DNA of 64,000 nt from Pulveribacter suum (GCF_003013695.1 NZ_CP027792.1:764501-828500), one strand, 5' to 3'. Positions 9,132 through 19,096 are shown, numbered from the stretch's first letter. Numbers and translations: made by a program. Notes: generated by a model not told the origin, from the sequence alone.

Positions 9132-10552
9132 CGCGCGCCAGCCTGCGTCCGCGCCGCACGCGGTGCGGTCAGCACCTCGTCCTGCACGCCCAGCGCCCCC
9201 AGGAAGCTGCGGCGCCACCAGTGCACATCGTGCTGGCGGATGCGCTCCATCAGCTGGGCGTGGCGCTGCTGGCGCTCGGCCAAGGGCATGCGCAGGGCCG
9301 TCTGAATCGCCTCGGCCATGCCCTGGGTGTCGTAGGGGTTGACCAGCAGCGCTTCCTTGAGCTGCTCGGCCGCGCCGGCAAAGCGCGACAGCACCAGCAC
9401 GCCCGGGTCCTGCGCGTCCTGCGCCACCACGTATTCCTTGGCCACCAGGTTCATGCCGTCGCGCAGCGGCGTGACCAGGCCCACGCGCGCCGCGCGGCAC
9501 AGCCCGGGCACGCGCCTGCGGGCCACCGTGCGGTGGATGTAGCGCAGCGGCATCCAGTCCAGGTCGCCGAAATCGCCGTTGATGGCGCCGCACAGGCCCT
9601 CCAGCTCCTGGCGCAGGTCGGAGTAGGCATGCACGTCGTCGCGCGAGGGCGAGGCGATCATGACCAGCGTGGCGCTGTGCTCGTTTTCAGGATAGCGCTC
9701 CAGCAGCTCGCGAAAGGCGCGCACGCGCTGCGGGATGCCCTTGGAATAGTCCAGCCGGTCGATGCCCAGCAGCAGCTGGCGGCGCGAATACTCCTGGCGC
9801 ATGGCCTCGTAGGTCTGCACGGCGTCGGGCGCGCGGCCCAGGCGCTCGAACTCCTGCACGTCGATGCCGATGGGAAAGGCGCCCACGCGCACCTCGCGGC
9901 CTTGCGCGGCAAAGCGCCCCTCGCCCCGCTCCTCGGCGCCGGCCTCGTTCAGCATGTAGCGGCGCACGTGGGCCACGTCGGCCTGGCTTTGCAGGCCCAC
10001 CAGGTCGTAGGCAAACAGCGAACGCATCAGCCATTCATGCTGCGGCAGTGCGGCCAGGATCAGCGGCGGCGGCACGGGGATGTGCAGGAAAAAGCCGATG
10101 CGCTGACGGCAGCCCAGCGCACGCAGTTCGGCGGCCAGGGGGATCAGGTGGTAGTCGTGCACCCAGATCACGTCATCGTCGTGCAGCAGCGGCAGCAGCT
10201 TGCGCGCGAACAGGCGGTTCACCCGGCGGTAGCCCTCGACGTAGTCGGTGCGAAAGTCCGCCAGGTCCAGCCGGTAGTGGAACACCGGCCACAGCACGCT
10301 GTTGGAGTAGCCCTGGTAGTAGCTGGCAAAGTCCTCGGCGGCCAAGTCCACGGTGGCCAGCGTCACGCGCCCGGCCTGGCGCGTCTGCAGCCGGCCCTCG
10401 CCCGGCTCCCCGTCCGGCGTTACCGTGCCGCTCCAGCCGAACCACAGCCCGCCCGTGCGGTTCAGGGTGTCGCCCAGGGCCACGGCCAGCCCACCCGCAG
10501 CCGGCCTGCGCGGATCGGCCAGGCGGTTGGAAACGACTACAAGTCGGCTCAT
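9128..10552 (-). CDS. otsA: Alpha,alpha-trehalose-6-phosphate synthase
   Basis: Glycosyltransferase (GT20) joining UDP-glucose and glucose-6-phosphate, the first step of trehalose synthesis. 474 codons from ATG 10552. Visible family features: VVVSNRLAD at the N-terminus, [28 protein letters not shown] and [12 protein letters not shown]. Upstream in-frame sequence to 10684 is not homologous and overlaps a repeat, so it was excluded. It is the last gene of otsB-GH15-otsA on this strand, but 209 bp separate it from the GH15 gene, most of that being a family B repeat. Its stop overlaps the stop of the ROK kinase on the other strand. Confidence 0.95.
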   Translation of the reverse strand: MSRLVVVSNRLADPRRPAAGGLAVALGDTLNRTGGLWFGWSGTVTPDGEPGEGRLQTRQAGRVTLATVDLAAEDFASYYQGYSNSVLWPVFHYRLDLADFRTDYVEGYRRVNRLFARKLLPLLHDDDVIWVHDYHLIPLAAELRALGCRQRIGFFLHIPVPPPLILAALPQHEWLMRSLFAYDLVGLQSQADVAHVRRYMLNEAGAEERGEGRFAAQGREVRVGAFPIGIDVQEFERLGRAPDAVQTYEAMRQEYSRRQLLLGIDRLDYSKGIPQRVRAFRELLERYPENEHSATLVMIASPSRDDVHAYSDLRQELEGLCGAINGDFGDLDWMPLRYIHRTVARRRVPGLCRAARVGLVTPLRDGMNLVAKEYVVAQDAQDPGVLVLSRFAGAAEQLKEALLVNPYDTQGMAEAIQTALRMPLAERQQRHAQLMERIRQHDVHWWRRSFLGALGVQDEVLTAPRAARTQAGAR

Positions 10553-10649
10553 ACACATCCTCCTAAGTATTGTTCGTCGTACTGCGTGCGCATGTGATGC
10601 CCGCTTTTCGGTGCGCATCAACCGCAAGGCCAGCAATCGCGCCCGCCAG

Positions 10650-10761
10650 GCGCGGACCGCCGTGCAAAGGCCGCCCCGCCACACTGGCGGTGTCCCCCCT
10701 CCTCACGCGCAGCGTGAGACAAAGAGGGGGGAAGCGGCGCAAGCCGCTCAGGGGGGTGTCT
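10650..10761 (-). repeat. Family B intra-operon repeat, copy B1
   Basis: Begins directly downstream of the GH15 stop codon. On the minus strand: CACCCCCCTGAGCGGCTTGC, then CGCTTCCCCCC, a GTCTCACGCTGCGCGTGAG hairpin, GACACCGCCAGTGTGGCGGG and GGCCTTTGCACGGCGG. Copies with the same order of blocks follow flgE, motA and fliP. Confidence 0.8.
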
Positions 10762-12591
10762 CTATATGACGCTGTCCCAAGGAGCGGACAGGCGCATGGC
10801 GGCATTGATCAGGCCCACCATCGAATAGGTCTGCGGAAAGTTGCCCCACATCTCGCCCGTGCCGGCGTGCGTGTCCTCGGCCAGCAGGCCCAGCGGGTTG
10901 CGCACGGCCAGCATGGCTTCGAAGATCTCGCGGGCCTGGTCCTTGCGGCCCACGCGCGCCAGCGCGTCGATGCGCCAGAACGTGCAGATGTTGAAGGACG
11001 TCTCGGGCTTGCCGAAGTCGTCGGCCGCCTCGTAGCGGCGCATGAAGGGGCCGTCGCACAGCACCTCTTCCATCACGTCCAGCGTGCGGATGAAGCGCTC
11101 GTCGCGCGCATCGACCAGGCCCACCTCGGCCATCAGCAGCACGCTGGCGTCCAGCTCGCGCCCGCCAAAGCTCTCGGCGAACACGCCGCGCTCGGCGTTC
11201 CACGAGCGCGCCAGGATCTCTTGCTGCATGCGCTGCGCGTGATCGCCCCAGTACGCGGCGCGCTCGGGCAGCTGCAGCGCGTGGGCTATTTTTGCCAGCC
11301 GGTCGCACGCCGCCCAGCTCATCAGCGCCGACGAGGTGTGGATGCGCGCGCGTGTGCGCAGCTCCCACATGCCGGCGTCAGGCGTGCCATAGACCTGCAC
11401 CGCCAGCTCGCCGATGCGCTCGAGCCGGGCGAACTCCGCCGCGCCCGAGGGCTGCAGCAGGCGCCGGTCGTGAAAGGCCTGGGCCGAGCCCAGGATGATG
11501 TTGCCGTACACGTCGTGCTGGAAGTGCTCGGCCGCCTGGTTGCCCACGCGCACCGGGCCCATGCCGCGGTAGCCCTGCATGCCCGGCACGAAGGACTCGG
11601 GCAGCTCGTGCTCCAGCCCGATGCCATACAAGGGCTGGATGTGACCCTCGCCGGCCTTGACCACGATGTTGCCCAGCCAGCGCAGGTAGTCCTCCATGGT
11701 GCCCACTTCGGACAGGCTGTTGAGCGCACGCACCACGAAGAAGGCGTCGCGCAGCCAGCAGTAGCGGTAGTCCCAGTTGCGCCCGCTGTTGGCCGACTCG
11801 GGGATGCTGGTGGTCATGGCCGCGACGATGGCGCCCGTGTCCTCGAACAGGCTCATCTTCAGCGTGATGGCAGCGCGGATCACGGCCTCCTGCCACTGCA
11901 GCGGCAGGTGCAGCCGCATGGTCCAGTGCTTCCAGTAGCTGACGGTCTCCTGCTCCCAGTAGCGGGCGGTGTCGGCGATGCCCTCGGTCAAGGTTTCGTC
12001 CGCGCCCAGGATGAAGTTGTGCTCGCGCGAGACGATGAACGGCTCACCCGAGAGCACGTAGGGCACGGGCGCATCGGTGGTCAGGCGCAGCGTCAGGGCG
12101 CCGCCCACGTAGCGGATGTGGTGGCTGCCGCGGGTCAGCGTGGGCGTGGTCTCACCCCAGTCGTAGCGCACGTTCAGGTGTACGCGGATGCGCGGCGAGC
12201 CCTGCACCACGCGCAGCCGCCGCACCAGCGACACCGGCCGGAAAAAGCGCGAGCGCGAATGAAAACGCGGGCAAAAGTCCGTCACCTCCAGGCAGTTGCC
12301 GGCGGTGTCGGTCATGCGCGTGTGCAGCACGGCGGTATTGGGCTCGTACCACTGCTCGCTGGCGGCAAAGTTCTCCAGCTCGATGGCAAAGCGCCCGGCG
12401 TCCGCGCCGGGGTGGATGAGGGCGTTGAACACCGGGTCGCCGTCAAAGCGCGGCATGCAGGCCCAGACGATGGCCCCGCGCGCGTCCACCAGCGCGCTGA
12501 TGGTGCAGTTGCCGATCATGCCCAGCGCCAGCGAGGGCGTGGCCGTGCCCGGCGCGTGCGGGGCGTTCTCTCCGTCTGCCGTCGCCGTCAT
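10762..12591 (-). CDS. Glycoside hydrolase family 15 protein (glucoamylase/trehalase-like)
   Basis: A 609-residue protein related to bacterial GH15 trehalases and glucoamylases. It has an N-terminal beta-sandwich (about 15-250) and an (alpha/alpha)6 catalytic domain. Key landmarks are WDYRYCWLRDAFF, PLYGIGLEHELPE, and GMWELRTR followed by SALMSWAACDR; the Glu in GMWE is at the position of a GH15 catalytic acid. It starts at ATG 12591 and overlaps the otsB stop by four bases, so the two are translationally coupled. Placement between otsB and otsA suggests that it hydrolyses trehalose or a related glucan, which would set up a synthesis/degradation cycle; substrate is inference. Confidence 0.88.
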   Translation of the reverse strand: MTATADGENAPHAPGTATPSLALGMIGNCTISALVDARGAIVWACMPRFDGDPVFNALIHPGADAGRFAIELENFAASEQWYEPNTAVLHTRMTDTAGNCLEVTDFCPRFHSRSRFFRPVSLVRRLRVVQGSPRIRVHLNVRYDWGETTPTLTRGSHHIRYVGGALTLRLTTDAPVPYVLSGEPFIVSREHNFILGADETLTEGIADTARYWEQETVSYWKHWTMRLHLPLQWQEAVIRAAITLKMSLFEDTGAIVAAMTTSIPESANSGRNWDYRYCWLRDAFFVVRALNSLSEVGTMEDYLRWLGNIVVKAGEGHIQPLYGIGLEHELPESFVPGMQGYRGMGPVRVGNQAAEHFQHDVYGNIILGSAQAFHDRRLLQPSGAAEFARLERIGELAVQVYGTPDAGMWELRTRARIHTSSALMSWAACDRLAKIAHALQLPERAAYWGDHAQRMQQEILARSWNAERGVFAESFGGRELDASVLLMAEVGLVDARDERFIRTLDVMEEVLCDGPFMRRYEAADDFGKPETSFNICTFWRIDALARVGRKDQAREIFEAMLAVRNPLGLLAEDTHAGTGEMWGNFPQTYSMVGLINAAMRLSAPWDSVI

Positions 12592-13340
12592 GGCGTGGCC
12601 TCGCAGGCATCGGTGGCCAGCGCCTGCGCCGCGCCGTGCAGCCAGTCGCGCACCGCCGCGGGCGAGGGGATGCGCGTGCGCGCCGCCGTCTCGCCGGCGC
12701 CCACCTTCAGGCCCGTGCCGCCCAGGGCCTGCACGGCGGCGAAGCCGTCCTCGTCCGTCACATCGTCACCCACGAACAGCGGCACCCGGCCGGCAAAGGG
12801 CGGCTGCTGCATCAGATGGGCAATGGCCCGGCCCTTGCCGGCGCCAGCGGGCTTGATCTCGTACACATACTTGCCGGCCAGCAGCTCGGCGCCGGGCAGC
12901 GCGGCCACGGCCCGGGCCAACGTGTCGTGGCACAGCTGCTGCAGGTGCGGCGCCTGGCGATAGTGCAGGGCGGCGCCGGCGCGCTTGCGCTCCACCAGCA
13001 GGCCCGGGTGGCTGGCCGCCAGGGCGTCCAGCGTTTGCAGCAAGGGGCCCAGCTCCAGCGGGGGTGCGCTACAGCCGCTTGCCGCGGACAGGCGCAACTG
13101 CGCGCCGTGCTCGCAGGCCAGGGGCAGCTCGAGTGCGCCCAGAAAGCCGTCCATGTCGGCCAGGGTGCGGCCGGTGACGATGGCCAGCGCCCCGCCCAGC
13201 GCGTGGTGCAGGGCATGCAGGTCCTGCGCCAGGCCGGGGGCAAGGCGGACGGCATCGGGCTGCGGGGCCAGGTCGGCCAGCGTGCCGTCAAAGTCGAGAA
13301 ACAGCGCGTGGCGCCGTGTGAGGGGTGGTGGGAACAGCAT
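12588..13340 (-). CDS. otsB: Trehalose-6-phosphate phosphatase
   Basis: HAD-superfamily phosphatase removing phosphate from trehalose-6-phosphate. 250 residues from ATG 13340. The nucleophile motif is LDFDGTLADL near residue 15-24, IVTGR supplies motif II, and FVGDDVTDEDGF supplies motif IV and the acidic metal site. Upstream in-frame sequence to 13493 has no homology. It is first in the operon and overlaps the GH15 gene by an ATGA junction. Gene order otsB-GH15-otsA rather than otsA-otsB is a known variation in proteobacteria. Confidence 0.93.
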   Translation of the reverse strand: MLFPPPLTRRHALFLDFDGTLADLAPQPDAVRLAPGLAQDLHALHHALGGALAIVTGRTLADMDGFLGALELPLACEHGAQLRLSAASGCSAPPLELGPLLQTLDALAASHPGLLVERKRAGAALHYRQAPHLQQLCHDTLARAVAALPGAELLAGKYVYEIKPAGAGKGRAIAHLMQQPPFAGRVPLFVGDDVTDEDGFAAVQALGGTGLKVGAGETAARTRIPSPAAVRDWLHGAAQALATDACEATP

Positions 13341-13518
13341 CGCCGGGGACCGTAACAGATCGCATTCGCCCGCTATGTAGGCGAGGCACCCATGGGCTTG
13401 TCTGTGCGCGCGGCCGGCGCCCTGGACGCCGGGTTGAAGCCGCGGGCCCACGCCCGGCCCGGTTGAAAAGCCCGGCGCGGACCGCAGTTGCAAGCCACCT
13501 CACTTTTGCCGCGCTGCC

Positions 13519-13974
13519 ATGCCCTCCACCAACGCCTCCCCCTCCTCCGCCCTGCACGTGGTCTGCCCGCACTGCCACACCACCAACCGCGTGCAGGCCG
13601 CGCAGCTGGCGGCGCAGCCAGACTGCGGCAGCTGCCACCAGCCGCTGTTCGCCGGCGAGCCCCTGGCGCTGGATGCGGCCAGCTTCGACAAGCACGTGGG
13701 CCGCAGCCAGATCCCTGTCGTGGTGGATTTCTGGGCGCCCTGGTGCGGACCGTGCCGGCAGATGGCGCCGGCCTTCGCCCAGGCCGCGCGGCAGCTGGAG
13801 CCGCAGGCGCGCCTGGCCAAGCTGGACACCGAGGCCCAGCCGCAGGTGGCCGGGCGCTACGGCATCCGCAGCATCCCCACCATGATCGTCTTCAAGGGCG
13901 GCCAGGAGGCGGCACGCATCTCGGGCGCGCTGCCGGCTGCCGAGATCGTGCGCTGGGTGCAGTCAAACCTCTGA
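13519..13974 (+). CDS. trxC: Thioredoxin 2 with N-terminal zinc finger
   Basis: A 151-residue cytoplasmic disulfide reductase. The N-terminal zinc-binding module has two CxxC pairs (CPHC at 16-19 and CGSC at 35-38), diagnostic for TrxC. The thioredoxin fold follows with active site WCGPC (about 74-78) and the cis-proline segment SIPTM. Its last 12 bases overlap the 3' end of the convergent cca gene. In E. coli trxC is under OxyR; no OxyR site could be recognised here. Confidence 0.95.
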   Translation: MPSTNASPSSALHVVCPHCHTTNRVQAAQLAAQPDCGSCHQPLFAGEPLALDAASFDKHVGRSQIPVVVDFWAPWCGPCRQMAPAFAQAARQLEPQARLAKLDTEAQPQVAGRYGIRSIPTMIVFKGGQEAARISGALPAAEIVRWVQSNL

Positions 13975-15228
13975 CGGGCCCGCACTTGCCTCGGCTGCCA
14001 GCCAGCGCGCCAGGGCCTGCTCGCGCGCGCGGCGGATCCACTCGCCCACCTGCGGGCCGGTGGCGCCGCGTTCGGCGGCCTGCGCGGCCACCTCGGCGGT
14101 GGACACGGCCAGGGCCTGCTCCAGCGCTGCGGCCAGGTGCGGGCGCTGCGGGTAGGGCTGCTCCTGCAGGCCGCCGCGCCCGCGCGCGTCGCATTCGCAG
14201 GCCAGCAGCACGTCAGCGAAGCGCCGGGGCTTGCGCAGCGCGTCGCAGCGCTCCAGCAATCGCAGCAGGGCCGCGGCGCCCAGCTCGCCGCTTCTGTGGA
14301 TGTTGCCGTGCTCGCGCGCCACGACGTCGGCCGTCTCTCGGCACTCGGTGGGCACGCGCAGGCGCTCGCACACGCCCTTGAGCAGCTTGGCGCTGCGCTG
14401 CTCGTGGCCGATGTGGCGCGGCAGCACGTCCCGGGGCGTGGTGCCTTTGCCCAGGTCGTGCGTCAGGCAGGCAAAGCGCACGGCCAGCGGCGCCTGCAGG
14501 CGGGCGGCCATGTCCAGCACCATCATCAGGTGCACGCCGGTGTCCACCTCGGGGTGGTATTCGGCGCGCTGGGGCACGCCCCACAGGCGCTCGACCTCTG
14601 GCAGCAGCACGGCCAGTGCGCCGCACGCGCGCAGCACCTCGAACATGCGCGATGGCGCGGCTTCCATCAGGCCGCGCGAGAGCTCCTGCCAGACGCGCTC
14701 GGGCACCAGGTGGTCGGCCTCGCCGCCGTCCACCATCTCGCGCATCAGCGCCATCGTTTCGGGCGCGACGGAGAAGTCGGCAAAGCGCGCGGCAAAGCGG
14801 GCCACGCGCAGGATGCGCACCGGGTCCTCGCGGAAGGCTTGCGTGACGTGGCGCAGCACGCCGGCGCGCAGGTCGGCCACGCCGTGATAGGGGTCAAAAA
14901 CGGCTCCAACGCCCGTCCAGTCTGCGGGAGCAGCTATTGCATTGATAGTGAGGTCGCGCCGCGCCAGGTCTTCTTCCAGCGTCACGTCGGGCGAGGCCTG
15001 CACGGTAAAGCCCCGGTAGCCGCGTCCGCTCTTGCGTTCGGTGCGCGCCAGGGCATATTCCTCGCGCGTCTCGGGGTGCAGGAAGACGGGGAAGTCGCGC
15101 CCCACGGGCAAATAGCGGCGCGCGGCCATGTCCTCGGGCGTGGCGCCCACGACGACCCAGTCGCGGTCGCCCGCGGGCAGGCCCAGCAGCTGATCGCGCA
15201 CGGCGCCGCCGACGAGGTAAATCTGCAT
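13963..15228 (-). CDS. cca: CCA tRNA nucleotidyltransferase (multifunctional CCA protein)
   Basis: Adds or repairs the 3' CCA of tRNAs. 421 residues, close to E. coli Cca (412). It has [12 protein letters not shown] at residues 4-15, the DRDWVVVG nucleotidyltransferase acids, the [10 protein letters not shown] motif and an HD domain ([10 protein letters not shown]), consistent with the multifunctional form carrying phosphohydrolase activity. ATG 15228 begins MQIYLVGG, typical for the family; upstream sequence to 15969 belongs to another gene's antisense frame. Bases 14893-14948 are a family A repeat read in frame (about residues 94-112), an unusual case of a repeat within an essential-type gene. 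Only 8 bp separate it from the upstream glutathione transferase. Confidence 0.95.
   Translation of the reverse strand: MQIYLVGGAVRDQLLGLPAGDRDWVVVGATPEDMAARRYLPVGRDFPVFLHPETREEYALARTERKSGRGYRGFTVQASPDVTLEEDLARRDLTINAIAAPADWTGVGAVFDPYHGVADLRAGVLRHVTQAFREDPVRILRVARFAARFADFSVAPETMALMREMVDGGEADHLVPERVWQELSRGLMEAAPSRMFEVLRACGALAVLLPEVERLWGVPQRAEYHPEVDTGVHLMMVLDMAARLQAPLAVRFACLTHDLGKGTTPRDVLPRHIGHEQRSAKLLKGVCERLRVPTECRETADVVAREHGNIHRSGELGAAALLRLLERCDALRKPRRFADVLLACECDARGRGGLQEQPYPQRPHLAAALEQALAVSTAEVAAQAAERGATGPQVGEWIRRAREQALARWLAAEASAGPSEV
14893..14948 (-). repeat. Family A palindromic repeat inside cca
   Basis: Minus strand: CTATCAATGCAATAGCTGCT, then CCCGCAGACTGGACGGGCG and TTGGAGCCGTTTTTGAC. 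This is a family A layout and encodes roughly [18 protein letters not shown] of Cca, joining the conserved NAIA motif. Confidence 0.6.
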
Positions 15229-15236
15229 GGGCCCGG

Positions 15237-15926
15237 TCAATCGCGCCGCAGCCGGTAGGGCTCTTCGAACTCGCGAAAGTCGGCCTCGGCCCGCGCGCCG
15301 TCGATCCAGGCCTGCACGCCCGGCAGGGCGCACACGCGCTCGACGTAGGCGCCGATCTCTGCAGGCACCGGCAGGGCGTAGGTCTTCAGGCGCATGCACA
15401 CCGGGGCGAAGAAGGCGTCGGCAACGGTGAACTGCGCACCGAACAGCAGCGGCCCGCCATGGCGCGCCAGCAGCTCGCCCCACATCTCCACCAGGCGCTG
15501 CACGTCGGCGCGCAGGCCGGGGCGGTCGCGCCAGCCCAGGGCGCCCACCTCGGGCAGGTGGGCTTCGATGTTCATCGGGCAGTAGCTGCGCAGCTGGGCA
15601 AAGCCGCTGTGCATCTCGGCCACCACGCTGCGGGCGCGGGCGCGCGTCGCCATGTCCTGCGGCCACAGCTGGCGGTCGGGGAATTTCTCGGCCACGTACT
15701 CGGCGATGGCCAGCGTGTCCCACACGGTCAGGTCGCCATCGACCAGCACCGGCACCTTGCCCGTGGGCGTCACGCCCTGCAGCTGGCGTTTGAACTGCGA
15801 GCCGGCGTCGAAGCTGTCGAAGCGCACCGGCACTTCCTCGAACGGAATGCCCGCCTGGCGCAGCAGCACCCACGGCCGCATGGACCAGGACGAATAGTTC
15901 TTGTTGCCGATATAAAGCTGGAGCAT
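15237..15926 (-). CDS. Glutathione S-transferase family protein
   Basis: A 229-residue two-domain GST. The N-terminal thioredoxin-like domain has [19 protein letters not shown] (Ser/Cys active-site region) and the glutathione-binding TGKVPVL (cis-Pro) and [10 protein letters not shown] segments. The C-terminal helical domain has the typical [11 protein letters not shown] motif with the N-capping Asp. The opening NYSSWS resembles the YfcF/zeta-like group, but the class is uncertain. ATG 15926 chosen; an in-frame start at 15965 would add 13 residues of no homology. It lies in an apparent fau-gst-cca co-directional set. Confidence 0.88.
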   Translation of the reverse strand: MLQLYIGNKNYSSWSMRPWVLLRQAGIPFEEVPVRFDSFDAGSQFKRQLQGVTPTGKVPVLVDGDLTVWDTLAIAEYVAEKFPDRQLWPQDMATRARARSVVAEMHSGFAQLRSYCPMNIEAHLPEVGALGWRDRPGLRADVQRLVEMWGELLARHGGPLLFGAQFTVADAFFAPVCMRLKTYALPVPAEIGAYVERVCALPGVQAWIDGARAEADFREFEEPYRLRRD

Positions 15927-15978
15927 CGAAAGTCCCTTCGGTATGTTGAAAAGCTGCTTTTCCAATCAAAAGACCGGG

Positions 15979-16027
15979 CAGCAGGCCAGGACAGCCGGCG
16001 CCGCGAAGCGCCGCAGGGGGCTGCTTT
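15979..16027 (-). repeat. Short family B-like element after the cyclo-ligase stop
   Basis: Immediately after the stop codon on the minus strand, it reads GCAGCCCCCTGCGGCGCTTC then GCGGCGCCGGCTG. This resembles the first block of family B, but the rest of the repeat is absent. Confidence 0.45.
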
Positions 16028-16600
16028 CTAGACCGGCCAGACGACCCCGTTGTCGTTCAGGATGGCATCCAGCGGCAGGTCGTGCGGCTCGGGCTCGAAC
16101 TCGTCCAGGTAGCCCGCCGTGTAGCCCAGCCCCACGGTGGCCGGGCGCGGCTGCAGCGTGGCCAGGGTGCGGTCGTAAAAGCCGCCGCCATAGCCCAGCC
16201 GGTAGCCTCCTGGCCCATAGCCCACGCAGGGCACAAACAGCAGCGTGGGCGCCAGCGCCTCGGTGTCCTTGGGCTTGGGGATGCCGTAGGCGTCTTCCTC
16301 CATCGGGCAGCCGGGGTACCAGGCGTGGAAGGTGAGCGTCTTGTGCACCTTGTCCACCACCGGCAGGCCGATGCGCCGGCGCAGCGGCTCGTCCAGCAGC
16401 TCGCCGTCTTCCTTCCAGCGGTGCAGTGCGGGCAGGGGGTCGAACTCGCCCTTGATGGGCCAGTAGGCGCCGATCACTGTGTGCGGCTTGTCCACCAGCC
16501 AGATGCGCAGCACGCGCTGCAGCTGCTCGGCACGGGCCATGCGGTCGGGGAGTTGCAGGCGCTCATTCACCAGTGCGCGGCGCAGGGCTGCTTTGTCCAT
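16028..16600 (-). CDS. fau: 5-formyltetrahydrofolate cyclo-ligase
   Basis: Converts 5-formyl-THF to 5,10-methenyl-THF with ATP, returning folate to the one-carbon pool. 190 residues; [30 protein letters not shown] (the phosphate-binding family signature) and YDRTL are clear. I start at ATG 16600; the preceding GTG would add one residue. It is divergent from the lytic transglycosylase gene by 126 bp. In many bacteria this gene lies downstream of 6S RNA; the region upstream here is already short and I see no 6S-like structure that I can defend. Confidence 0.93.
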   Translation of the reverse strand: MDKAALRRALVNERLQLPDRMARAEQLQRVLRIWLVDKPHTVIGAYWPIKGEFDPLPALHRWKEDGELLDEPLRRRIGLPVVDKVHKTLTFHAWYPGCPMEEDAYGIPKPKDTEALAPTLLFVPCVGYGPGGYRLGYGGGFYDRTLATLQPRPATVGLGYTAGYLDEFEPEPHDLPLDAILNDNGVVWPV

Positions 16601-16726
16601 CACATAATTTCCCGGATGTTTCTATCCATGCCCTTGATCGGGCGGAACAGCTTGGTGAAGGCCCAGGCCTTTTCCAGGCGCATTGTCCCCCTGGCGGGGG
16701 CGGTATCGGGCCGGAGTGTGTTGTCG

Positions 16727-18724
16727 ATGAAAAAGTGGTTGGAGATTTTGACACCGCTGCTGGTGGCAGCAGCCCTGGGCAGCGGCGCTGCAGCGCAGGC
16801 GCAGCAGGGCGCAGCTGCCCAGTCGGGCGACGAGGCGGTGCTGGAGATGCAAAAGGCCTTTCGCAAGGGCGACAAGCTGCGCCTGGCGCAGCTGCTGCCC
16901 GCCGCGCGCGGCCACGCGCTGGAGCCCTGGGCCGCCTACTGGGAGCTGCGCGCGCGGCTCGATGAAGCCCAGCCGCCCGAGGTGGACGCATTCTTGCAGC
17001 GCTGGGCCGGCAGCTACCAGGAAGACCGCCTGCGCAACGACTGGCTGCTGCTCTTGGGCCAGCGGCGCGACTGGGAGCGCTTTGCCGAGCACCACCCGCG
17101 CTTTCGCATGGGCGACGACCGCGAGGTGCGCTGCTATGCCCTCACCGTCGAGCACCTGAAGGGCCGCGCCCCGGCCGACGCTGGCGAGCAGCTGCTGGGC
17201 AACTGGTATGCGCAGCGCGATGCCGACGACGGCTGCGCCTACGCCGCCGCCGAACTGCTGGCCGCCGGGCGCATCAAGCCCATCGACGTGTGGCGCAAGG
17301 CGCGCCTGGCGGCCGAGGCCAACCGCCCGCGCGCCGTGCGCCGGGCGGTGGAGATCGTCGCGCCCGAGGCGCTGGCGCAGCTGCGCGAGGCGCTGGACGC
17401 TCCGTCCAAGTTCTTGACCGGCCGCGCCACCGCGCGCGGCAAGGAGCGCCAGGAGCTGGTCGTGCTGGCGCTCACCCGCATGGCCACGTCCGACACGGCC
17501 GGCGCCGCCCGGTTGCTGGACGGCAAATGGGGCGTGCACCTCTCGGCCGAGGAGCGCAACTGGCTGTGGGGCCTGATCGGCAAACAGGCGGCCGTGGGCC
17601 TGTCCCCCGACGCCCTGGGCTACTTCGCCCACGCCAGCCGCGACGCCGACCTGACCGATGACATGCTGGGCTGGAAGACCCGCGCCGCCCTGCGCGCCGG
17701 CCAGTGGAAGCTGGTGGCCAAAAGCATCGACGCCATGAGCGCCGCCGCGCGCGAGGACGCCACCTGGACCTACTGGCGCGCCCGTGCGTACATGTCCGAC
17801 CGCCCCGGCGACGAGGACCGCGCCCACGCCAGGAAGCTGTACGAGCGCATCGCCGCCACCACCGGCTTTTACGAGCAGCTGGCGCTGGAGGAGCTGGGCG
17901 CACGCATCACCCTGCCGCCCGCGCCCGCGCCGCTGACGGCCGAGGAAAAGGCCGCCGCCCGCGCCAACCCCAGCCTGAACCGGGGCCTGTACGCCATCTT
18001 GCTGGGCCTGCGCAGCGAGGGCGTGCGCGAGTGGAACTACGCCACCAATTTGCACACTCCCGGCGGCATGCCCGAGCGCGAACTGCTGGCCGCGGCCGAC
18101 TTCGCCTGCCAGCGCCAGGTGTGGGACCGCTGCATCAACACCAGCGAGCGCACGCGTGCGGCCATCGACATGGCGCAGCGCTTTCCCACGCCCTACCGCG
18201 ATGCGGTGCTGGCGCGCACCCGCTCCATCGGGCTGGAGACGGCCTATGTCTATGGCCTGATCCGCCAGGAAAGCCGCTTCATCATGGATGCGCGCTCCGG
18301 CGTGGGCGCCTCGGGCCTGATGCAGGTCATGCCCGCCACGGCGCGCTGGACGGCCAGGAAGATCGGCCTGGAGGGCTTCACGCCCGACCAGATCAACGAC
18401 ACCGAGACCAACATCACCATCGGCACCGCGTACCTGAAGCTGGCGCTGGACGATTTCCAGGGCTCCATGCCGCTGGCCGCTGCCGCCTACAACGCGGGGC
18501 CGGGGCGGCCGCGCAACTGGCGCAACGGCCCGGTGCTGGAGGCGGCGATCTGGGCCGAGAACGTGCCGTTTGCCGAGACGCGCGACTATGTGAAGAAGGT
18601 GCTGGCCAATACGGTGAACTACGCGGCGCTGCTGACGGGGCAGCCGCAGTCGCTCAAGAGCCACCTGGGGGTGGTGGGGCCGCGGGAGGTGGCGGGGGAG
18701 GATCCGAGCAGGGATCTGCCTTGA
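16727..18724 (+). CDS. slt: Soluble lytic murein transglycosylase
   Basis: Periplasmic enzyme cleaving peptidoglycan with formation of 1,6-anhydro-muramic acid. 665 residues, like E. coli Slt70 (645). A signal peptide (about 1-25, ending AAAQAQ) is followed by a long helical superhelix (about 35-480) and the GH23-type catalytic domain. The catalytic Glu is E515 in GLIRQESRF, followed by GASGLMQVMPATA and AAAYNAGPGRP. Start ATG 16727 has GGAG about 10 bases upstream and directly precedes the signal peptide. A role in cell wall turnover is established for the family; any link to flagellar rod insertion is not shown here. Confidence 0.93.
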   Translation: MKKWLEILTPLLVAAALGSGAAAQAQQGAAAQSGDEAVLEMQKAFRKGDKLRLAQLLPAARGHALEPWAAYWELRARLDEAQPPEVDAFLQRWAGSYQEDRLRNDWLLLLGQRRDWERFAEHHPRFRMGDDREVRCYALTVEHLKGRAPADAGEQLLGNWYAQRDADDGCAYAAAELLAAGRIKPIDVWRKARLAAEANRPRAVRRAVEIVAPEALAQLREALDAPSKFLTGRATARGKERQELVVLALTRMATSDTAGAARLLDGKWGVHLSAEERNWLWGLIGKQAAVGLSPDALGYFAHASRDADLTDDMLGWKTRAALRAGQWKLVAKSIDAMSAAAREDATWTYWRARAYMSDRPGDEDRAHARKLYERIAATTGFYEQLALEELGARITLPPAPAPLTAEEKAAARANPSLNRGLYAILLGLRSEGVREWNYATNLHTPGGMPERELLAAADFACQRQVWDRCINTSERTRAAIDMAQRFPTPYRDAVLARTRSIGLETAYVYGLIRQESRFIMDARSGVGASGLMQVMPATARWTARKIGLEGFTPDQINDTETNITIGTAYLKLALDDFQGSMPLAAAAYNAGPGRPRNWRNGPVLEAAIWAENVPFAETRDYVKKVLANTVNYAALLTGQPQSLKSHLGVVGPREVAGEDPSRDLP

Positions 18725-18736
18725 GGTGGTGGTTGC

Positions 18737-18794
18737 TCTTTAATTGATAGCTGGTTGCGCTTGGTTGGCTTGCGTTAGGGGCCGTTTTGGCTTT
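18737..18794 (+). repeat. Family A repeat flanking the giant palindrome (left)
   Basis: TTGATAGCTGGTTGCGCTTG, then GTTGGCTTGCGTTAGG and GGCCGTTTTGGC. It is the inverted partner of the copy at 19471-19528. Confidence 0.7.
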
Positions 18795-18839
18795 GATGTT
18801 GGTTTGATGTCGCTGGCCGGGACTCGCCCCGGCGGGCGA

Positions 18840-18871
18840 CCTCCTTTTCTTGCTCGCACAAGAAAAGGAGG
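18840..18871. repeat. End hairpin of the giant palindrome
   Basis: CCTCCTTTTCTTG and CAAGAAAAGGAGG form a perfect 13-bp stem with a six-base loop. The equivalent at the right arm (about 19397-19427) is CTTCCTTTCTTG/CAAGAAAGGAAG, with co-varying bases that keep pairing. Confidence 0.75.
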
Positions 18872-19096
18872 CAAAAGAAGTGCGCCCCCGATGCCCGTAT
18901 CCCCTTCGCTGCGCTACGGGGCATCCTGCGATGCTCGGGCGCGCGGCGGGCCGCAGAACTCACTTCGCTGCTGCGCAGCTGCGTTCAAACAACTGCGGCA
19001 AGTCAGATCACGAAGCAGGTGTGTCCTTCGGCACACCTGCCCGCCGCGCGCCCTGCGCTTCTCGGTACGGGCATAGGGGGGAAAGCGGGAACCACA

